From Paratractidigestivibacter sp963611755 (GTDB taxonomy: Bacteria > Actinomycetota > Coriobacteriia > Coriobacteriales > Atopobiaceae): a DNA stretch of 11,378 nucleotides. The stretch covers positions 1-11,378 of the forward strand of contig CAVDTK010000068.1 in assembly GCA_963611755.1 (NCBI GenBank), written 5' to 3'. A model generated the notes under the pieces. That model made no database searches. It was given only the letters and a program-made list of their open reading frames with translations, and was not told the origin of the DNA. Shown one piece after another: positions 7,182 through 11,378 of the stretch. How positions within the stretch are numbered: the stretch's first letter is position 1; each line of letters opens with the position of its first letter. Position numbers and translations under genes: made by a program.

Positions 7182-8225
7182 CTATGAGGCCTTTACGGGC
7201 TTCCAAACCTCGTAGTTCTCCTCGAAAAGGGTCTGATAGCTGCTCTTGGTGCCGCCGCCGTAGGTGCTTTTGACCGGGTAGGTGATGCTGGAGGCGTCGG
7301 CCGCCGGGTCGGCCGAGTCCACGGAGAGCTGCCAGGCGCTCGTGAGGGCGTCGCAGCGGTTTCTCAGCCAGTTACCTAAGGTGGTGAGGTTCGACAAGGT
7401 CTCGGTGTAGGATCCTGCGCCGTCGTCTAAGCCCGACATCGACGAGATGAGGTTCGAGACCTCAATCGAGATGGCGGAGGCGTCGCTTTTTCCCTGGGCG
7501 CGCGCCGCGGCGTCGCCGGAGACGCCGGTGGAGAGCAAGGCCGCCTCGTTGTTGTTCACCTGGTTGGCAAGCTCGCCCAGGCGGTTGTAGTCGCTCTCGA
7601 TGGTGTTGAACAGGCTGTCCTCGGCAGACTGGGCCTTGACGCCGTCTTGGCCGGTAAGGGCCGTGACGTTTCCGGGCGATCCCGCCGTCGAGGTGTCGAT
7701 GGGCGTGGTTGCGCGCGTGCTCGAGGCGTCCGGGTCCCAGGGGTGCGTGATCGCGAAGGTCATGCCGCCAACGACGAGAATGGCCATGAAGCCCGCGAAC
7801 ACAAGGACGCGGAGCTTGGGCATCCTATCATGGCGCATCGATGCCGAGGCCGCGTTGGGGCCGGTCGGCGGGATGGCGCTCTCGATAGCGGCGTCGTCAC
7901 GGGCAGGGGCGGCCTCGGGGGCAAGACCGGCGTCGATGGGCGGCACCGACGGCTCGCCCACATGGTGTGTGGACTCGGGATCCTCGATCGTGGGCAGGTC
8001 GAGCTTTCTTATCGAGCGCTCGACCGGGGCCTCGGCGCCCTTGACCTCGACGACCGACAGGCACTTGGAGCACACGCGGGCACCCGGGGCCACCAAGGCG
8101 CCGCAGCACGGGCACCAACTGGCCTTCTGCAGGCTGATCTTCTGCGTGAGCCCGAGCTGGTTTGAGCAGACCGGGCACTCGATGAGGCCGTCGGCGATAT
8201 GGGCATGGCAATTAGGGCAAATCAC
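7182..8225 (-). CDS. Double zinc-ribbon membrane protein of unknown function
   Basis: The role is not recognised. The 347-residue product begins with two zinc-ribbon-like units: Cys3-x2-Cys6 with Cys17-x2-Cys20, and Cys38-x2-Cys41 (with Cys40) plus Cys52-x2-Cys55. An acidic, Pro/Ala-rich linker of about 75 residues follows, then one membrane helix at about 138-160 and an outer domain of about 185 residues, Ser/Thr/Asn-rich and probably helical. Topology predicts zinc ribbons inside and the rest outside. The start is GTG at 8223-8225, giving MICPNC; AAAGG lies about 11 bases upstream, a rather long spacing. The protein shares its build (cytoplasmic recognition module, one helix, outer domain) with the TPR protein two genes downstream. 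Many Gram-positive bacteria have such zinc-ribbon/TM proteins of unknown use. Confidence 0.85.
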   Translation of the reverse strand: MICPNCHAHIADGLIECPVCSNQLGLTQKISLQKASWCPCCGALVAPGARVCSKCLSVVEVKGAEAPVERSIRKLDLPTIEDPESTHHVGEPSVPPIDAGLAPEAAPARDDAAIESAIPPTGPNAASASMRHDRMPKLRVLVFAGFMAILVVGGMTFAITHPWDPDASSTRATTPIDTSTAGSPGNVTALTGQDGVKAQSAEDSLFNTIESDYNRLGELANQVNNNEAALLSTGVSGDAAARAQGKSDASAISIEVSNLISSMSGLDDGAGSYTETLSNLTTLGNWLRNRCDALTSAWQLSVDSADPAADASSITYPVKSTYGGGTKSSYQTLFEENYEVWKPVKAS

Positions 8226-8340
8226 TAAAATCGGGACCTTTCGTCACGCGATGTCTTCACACGTTGTACCCTCACGGAAGTTCCGCGCGGGCGAGCACAA
8301 TCATAAAGCTCACAAAGATTCATAAACTGAACCAGGTCTT

Positions 8341-8363
8341 AAAGCAGGCCAGCAACGTCTGGC
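8341..8363 (-). terminator. Weak candidate terminator after the P-type ATPase gene
   Basis: On the minus strand, GCCAG and CTGGC (8348-8352 and 8359-8363) form a 5-bp stem with a 6-base loop about 20 bases after the ATPase stop, followed by CTGCTTT. The T-run is only three bases long, so intrinsic termination here would be inefficient. Confidence 0.3.
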
Positions 8364-8382
8364 AGGCGTGCCCGCGGTGGCC

Positions 8383-10806
8383 TTACTCCTTCGCGCGCTT
8401 GCCGAAGATGGTGTCGAAGGTCGCGGGCTTTCCCTCGATCCTCTCGGCCAGGCCGATCAAGATAGGGTTGTTGTCCTGGGCCTTCTCGAACTTACGCGAG
8501 AGGAACTCGAACAAGGCGCAGGCGGCGACGCAAAAGACGACGGTCGCCACGGCGACGTCAAGGGGAAGGATAGCCACCGAGAAGAACTGGCGGAAGGCAG
8601 TGCACGCCACGACGGAAAGCGCCGCCATGGCGATGAGAAGCACACGACGCAGCAAGGTCGGCGGCTCGGAGATGCGCTTGATGAGGGCCAGGCCAACGAC
8701 GATGGTGATGATCATGCAAACCGTCGAGATCTCGTCGAAGCTGTGAGACATGAGGCGGCCCACCGACAGTTCCAAGAACAGGAAGAGGATGATCGCGGCC
8801 GATGCCGGGAGCGAACGCGACAAGACGTTGGCCAGGAAGTTGCCGCGCACGAGCTCGTGGTTGGGCTCCAGCGCCAGGACAAAGGACGGGATGCCGATGA
8901 TCACGGTCGAGATGAGCGACATCTGGATGGGGATGAACGGGTACGGCGGGATCACTATGCAGATGAGCGCCAACACCGCGGCGAAGACGGTCTTCACGAG
9001 GAAAAGCGACCCCGAGCGCTGCAGGTTGTTGATGGAGCGGCGGCCCTCGGCCACGACCTCGGGCATGTGCGCGAAGTCGTTGTCCGCAAGGACGATCTCG
9101 CTGACGTTTCTCGCCGCGGCGGAGCCCGAGGCCATAGAGATCGAGCAATCGGCCTCGCGAAGGGCGAGAACGTCGTTCACGCCGTCGCCCGTCATGGCGA
9201 CGGTGCGCCCGCGGCGGTGCAGGGCGTCTACCAGCTCGCGCTTCTGCTGCGGGGTCACTCGCCCGAAGACGCGGGCGTAGTCGACCGCGGCGTCGAGCTT
9301 CTCGGCCGTGTCCAAGGTCGAGGCGTCGACGTAGCGCTCGGCGTCGGGGACGCCCGCGATCGCGGCGATGGCCGAGACGGTCTTGGGGTCGTCTCCCGAA
9401 ATAACGCGCAGCTCAACGCCCTGCTCGATGAAGTAAGCCATCGTCTGCGGGGCGCTGTCGCGCACCTTATCGCGGATGCCGAGGCAACCCAAGAGGCGTC
9501 TCTCCCCCACCAGGGCACCGTCGTCGTCAAAGCCGTCGCAGGAGCAGACCACCAGGCGGCGCTCCATGTCGTCGAAGCCCGCGCACACAGAAGCGGCCGC
9601 CTGCTGTCCCGCCCCGTCCAAGATGAACTGCGCGGCACCCATGACCAGGGCCTCTCCCGTCTCAAGGACGCAGCCGGAGTATTTTCTCGCCGACGAGAAG
9701 GCCACGGCGCGCTTAGACGTGCGGGGCTCGCCCGCGTGCTCACGGCCATAGGCGAGAAGGGCGCGGGCCGTCTCGTTGAGATCACGCCCGTTGGCAGACG
9801 CGATGGCGTAGAAAGCCTCGGTGACCTGGCCTTCATTGACGCCCGCGGCGCAGCCGACGTGGGCCACCTCCATCTCGCCCGAAGTGATCGTGCCGGTCTT
9901 ATCCAGGCACAAGGTGTCCACGCGGGCCAGGGTCTCGACGCAGTAGCTCTGCTGCACGAGGACCCCGCGCATTGCCAGGCGCGTGGTGGCGATGGCCAGA
10001 ACCGACGAGGTGAGAAGCACGAAGCCCTGCGGGATCATGCCCAAAACGGCACTTGTGGAAGAAAGGATCGCGTCGCTCAAGGAATATCCGTCAGCGAAGA
10101 CGGTGCGCAGGAAAAGGCCCAGGCCAAGCGGCACGAGCAGCGTGGTGCCCAGGCGGATAAGCGCCCTTAGGGTGGCCAGGATCTCGGACTTGACCTCCTT
10201 CACGTACTTGGCCTCGGCGTTGATCTTGGCCGCGAAGCCGTCGCGGCCCACCTTGGTCACGCGCGCCGCGATCGAGCCGGACTCGATGAAACTGCCCGAG
10301 AATAGCTCCGCGCCTGGCGCCTTGGTTATGGGCACGGACTCGCCGGTGAGCAGGGACTCGTCGGAGTAACAGTTGCCGTCGACGCAGACGCAGTCCGCGG
10401 GGACCTGGTCGCCGTGCGAGAGGCGGATCAGGTCATCCAAGACCAGCTCGGACGGGGCAACCGAGAGATCATTGCCATCACGCACGACCGTGACTTGCTT
10501 CTGGGTCATGATGGTCAGCTTATCGACCATCTGCTTGGCACGCAGCTCCTGCCACACGCCGATGAAGAGGTTGGCGAAGACGATCACCAGAAACAGCATG
10601 TTGCGGTACTGGCCGGTGAAGAAGATGAGGACCGCGATGCACAGGTTCACGCCGTTGAAGAGCGTGAAAGCGTGGGAGGCGAAGATCTGCCCCACGGACT
10701 TGGTCTTAACGTCGGTGTTCGCGTTGGTGAGGCCATCGGCCACGCGTTGGGAGACCTCGGAAGAGGTGAGGCCGCAGAGAGTCTGGTCATTCTCGTCTAA
10801 AGGCAC
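8383..10806 (-). CDS. P-type cation-transporting ATPase, CtpE-like
   Basis: The 807-residue product is a P-type pump with all core motifs: TGES at 154-157 (A domain), DKTGT at 302-306 with phosphorylated Asp302, ISGDDP near 469-474 and TGDGVND at 539-545 (P domain). Membrane segments fall at about 45-64, 70-86, 215-235, 245-275 and, after the P domain, about 600-620, 629-648, 666-685, 694-710, 720-740 and 747-770. The M4 region reads MIPQG (257-261) and the M6 region ends in IPSFVLALEPN, which recalls the CtpE-type calcium ATPases of actinobacteria and relatives in Firmicutes; the ion is therefore a guess (Ca2+ or another divalent cation). No N-terminal heavy-metal domain is present. The GTG start at 10804-10806 is preferred to longer in-frame options because GGAG lies 6 bases before the usual start point and the longer frame runs through the tRNA. 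Confidence 0.9.
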   Translation of the reverse strand: MPLDENDQTLCGLTSSEVSQRVADGLTNANTDVKTKSVGQIFASHAFTLFNGVNLCIAVLIFFTGQYRNMLFLVIVFANLFIGVWQELRAKQMVDKLTIMTQKQVTVVRDGNDLSVAPSELVLDDLIRLSHGDQVPADCVCVDGNCYSDESLLTGESVPITKAPGAELFSGSFIESGSIAARVTKVGRDGFAAKINAEAKYVKEVKSEILATLRALIRLGTTLLVPLGLGLFLRTVFADGYSLSDAILSSTSAVLGMIPQGFVLLTSSVLAIATTRLAMRGVLVQQSYCVETLARVDTLCLDKTGTITSGEMEVAHVGCAAGVNEGQVTEAFYAIASANGRDLNETARALLAYGREHAGEPRTSKRAVAFSSARKYSGCVLETGEALVMGAAQFILDGAGQQAAASVCAGFDDMERRLVVCSCDGFDDDGALVGERRLLGCLGIRDKVRDSAPQTMAYFIEQGVELRVISGDDPKTVSAIAAIAGVPDAERYVDASTLDTAEKLDAAVDYARVFGRVTPQQKRELVDALHRRGRTVAMTGDGVNDVLALREADCSISMASGSAAARNVSEIVLADNDFAHMPEVVAEGRRSINNLQRSGSLFLVKTVFAAVLALICIVIPPYPFIPIQMSLISTVIIGIPSFVLALEPNHELVRGNFLANVLSRSLPASAAIILFLFLELSVGRLMSHSFDEISTVCMIITIVVGLALIKRISEPPTLLRRVLLIAMAALSVVACTAFRQFFSVAILPLDVAVATVVFCVAACALFEFLSRKFEKAQDNNPILIGLAERIEGKPATFDTIFGKRAKE

Positions 10807-10820
10807 GTGTCTCTCCAATA

Positions 10821-10852
10821 TAAAAGTAAGGGACCCATACAAGACGGGTCCC
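10821..10852 (-). terminator. Intrinsic terminator of the tRNA-Arg gene
   Basis: On the minus strand GGGACCC (10846-10852) pairs perfectly with GGGTCCC (10830-10836) across a 9-base loop and is followed by TTACTTTTA. It lies 12 bases after the tRNA CCA end and 14 bases before the ATPase start codon. Confidence 0.8.
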
Positions 10853-10864
10853 TGAACTGTTAAG

Positions 10865-10941
10865 TGGTGCGCCCAGAGGGTTTCGAACCCACGACCTTTC
10901 GCTCCGGAGGCGAACGCTCTGATCCACTGAGCTATGGGCGC
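10865..10941 (-). tRNA. tRNA-Arg, anticodon CCG, CCA encoded
   Basis: On the minus strand a 77-base cloverleaf can be drawn. The 7-bp acceptor GCGCCCA (10935-10941) pairs with TGGGCGC (10869-10875), followed by discriminator A and encoded CCA (10865-10867). The D arm begins TAGCTCAGT. The anticodon stem TTCGC/GCGAA holds the loop CTCCGGA, giving anticodon CCG, which reads CGG arginine codons. The T arm has GGTTCGAACCC. The gene is directly upstream of a terminator and of the P-type ATPase. Confidence 0.96.
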
Positions 10942-10953
10942 AATCGGCGAATC

Positions 10954-10982
10954 ATTGTAGCGCATATTTGGAATCTTGTTTC
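10954..10982 (-). promoter_or_regulatory. Promoter of the tRNA-Arg gene
   Basis: TACAAT (10954-10959, minus strand) matches the -10 consensus at five of six positions and lies 12 bases before the tRNA 5' end, so transcription would begin about 6 bases upstream of it. GAAACA at 10977-10982 is a partial -35 (three of six) with 17-base spacing. Confidence 0.6.
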
Positions 10983-11073
10983 GATCGTTGCACAGCCACA
11001 CGGATACCAGACAAATGTTTGAGTTCAACGTGTTACCATCGCCAAGGCAATTCGCTAGAGATATGGAGCGCCT

Positions 11074-11378
11074 ATGATCGCCGTCGTCAAGAACACCGCC
11101 ACCGAAGAGCAGCTCGGCCAGTTTGTCAAGTGGATCGAGGACCGCGGCTATAAGACGAACGTGTCCCCCGGCGACGAGGAGACCATCGTCGGCATCATCG
11201 GCGACACCACCAAGATCGACCCGTTCCTTCTCGAGTCCATGGACATCATCGAGCGCGTCCAGCGCGTGACCGAGCCCTGGAAGAAGGCCAACCGCAAGTT
11301 CCACCCCGAGGACACCGTCGTCGACTGCGGCCACGGCGTGCTTATCGGCGGCGGCCACTTCCAGGTCATGGCCGGCCC
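11074..11378 (+). CDS. 3-deoxy-7-phosphoheptulonate (DAHP) synthase, N-terminal part, truncated by window edge
   Basis: DAHP synthase condenses phosphoenolpyruvate with erythrose 4-phosphate, the first step of the shikimate pathway to aromatic amino acids. About 101 residues are visible. Residues 1-65 form the ferredoxin-like (ACT-like) domain that, in the Thermotoga enzyme, carries feedback control by Tyr/Phe: it opens MIAVVKNTATEEQ and contains GDEETIVGIIGD. A link with EPWKKANRKFHPEDTVVD leads to the start of the catalytic barrel, which breaks off at the AGP that opens the substrate loop. The ATG at 11074 is supported by GGAG with 5-base spacing and by the family's usual N-terminus. It is the only protein gene on the plus strand and diverges from the tRNA. 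Type I-beta (AroF/AroA in naming) is the likely subgroup; chorismate mutase fusion is unlikely given the domain start. Confidence 0.92.
   Translation, partial: MIAVVKNTATEEQLGQFVKWIEDRGYKTNVSPGDEETIVGIIGDTTKIDPFLLESMDIIERVQRVTEPWKKANRKFHPEDTVVDCGHGVLIGGGHFQVMAG

Noticed and set aside
8368..10170. Plus-strand open frame of 600 codons
   Set aside because: It is antisense to the P-type ATPase, whose motifs are all intact.
10817..10822. TATATT as a -10 box for the ATPase
   Set aside because: Transcription would begin inside the ribosome-binding site, leaving no usable leader, and no -35 fits at 16-18 bases.
11063..11077. Four-codon frame ATG-GAG-CGC-CTA-TGA overlapping the DAHP synthase start
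   Set aside because: Its bases are mostly the Shine-Dalgarno of the real gene and no ribosome-binding site precedes it; chance is sufficient.
8383..11358. ATPase frame extended to 991 residues
   Set aside because: The extra 184 residues read through the tRNA and against the DAHP synthase gene. The homologous part and a Shine-Dalgarno place the start at 10806.

Overview
The window comes from a G+C-rich bacterial chromosome. Gene content, codon use and protein similarity suggest an actinobacterium, most likely of the class Coriobacteriia (Collinsella/Olsenella/Atopobium-like). That placement rests on recall of families, not on a search. Nearly everything is coded on the minus strand, so the biological reading order runs from high to low coordinates. 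Five of the ten protein genes start with GTG.

Right end (about 10807-11378): a plus-strand gene begins at 11074 and runs off the edge. It is a 3-deoxy-7-phosphoheptulonate (DAHP) synthase of the Thermotoga type with an N-terminal ferredoxin-like regulatory domain. Divergent from it is tRNA-Arg(CCG) with its CCA encoded, a good -10 box upstream and a 7-bp hairpin/T-tract terminator downstream. Only 14 bases after that terminator begins a P-type cation ATPase of 807 residues (8383-10806), whose closest remembered relatives are CtpE-like calcium transporters.

Middle (7182-8225): after a 157-base spacer lies a membrane protein with two N-terminal zinc ribbons, one transmembrane helix and an outer domain of unknown function.

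Left two-thirds (1-7135): a probable operon starting in an AT-rich island near 7130. It encodes a cytoplasmic cyclophilin, a TPR protein with one membrane helix and an outer NTF2-like domain, then mreB, mreC, mreD, mrdA (PBP2) and rodA (cut by the window edge). Gaps are 30, 16, 3, 15, 6 and 14 bases. The ribosome-binding site of mreB overlaps the stop codon of the TPR gene, so the two are probably translationally coupled. Together these genes form the rod-shape (elongasome) machine: MreB filaments inside, MreC/MreD spanning the membrane, RodA polymerising glycan and PBP2 crosslinking it. The cyclophilin and the TPR/membrane protein are the non-standard partners.

No CRISPR array, insertion sequence, prophage gene or toxin-antitoxin pair is visible. 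The points most worth a second look are the coupled TPR protein, a second membrane helix in PBP2, an over-represented heptamer (CGAGAAG/CTTCTCG) across the window, and the placement of the ATPase directly behind a terminated tRNA gene.
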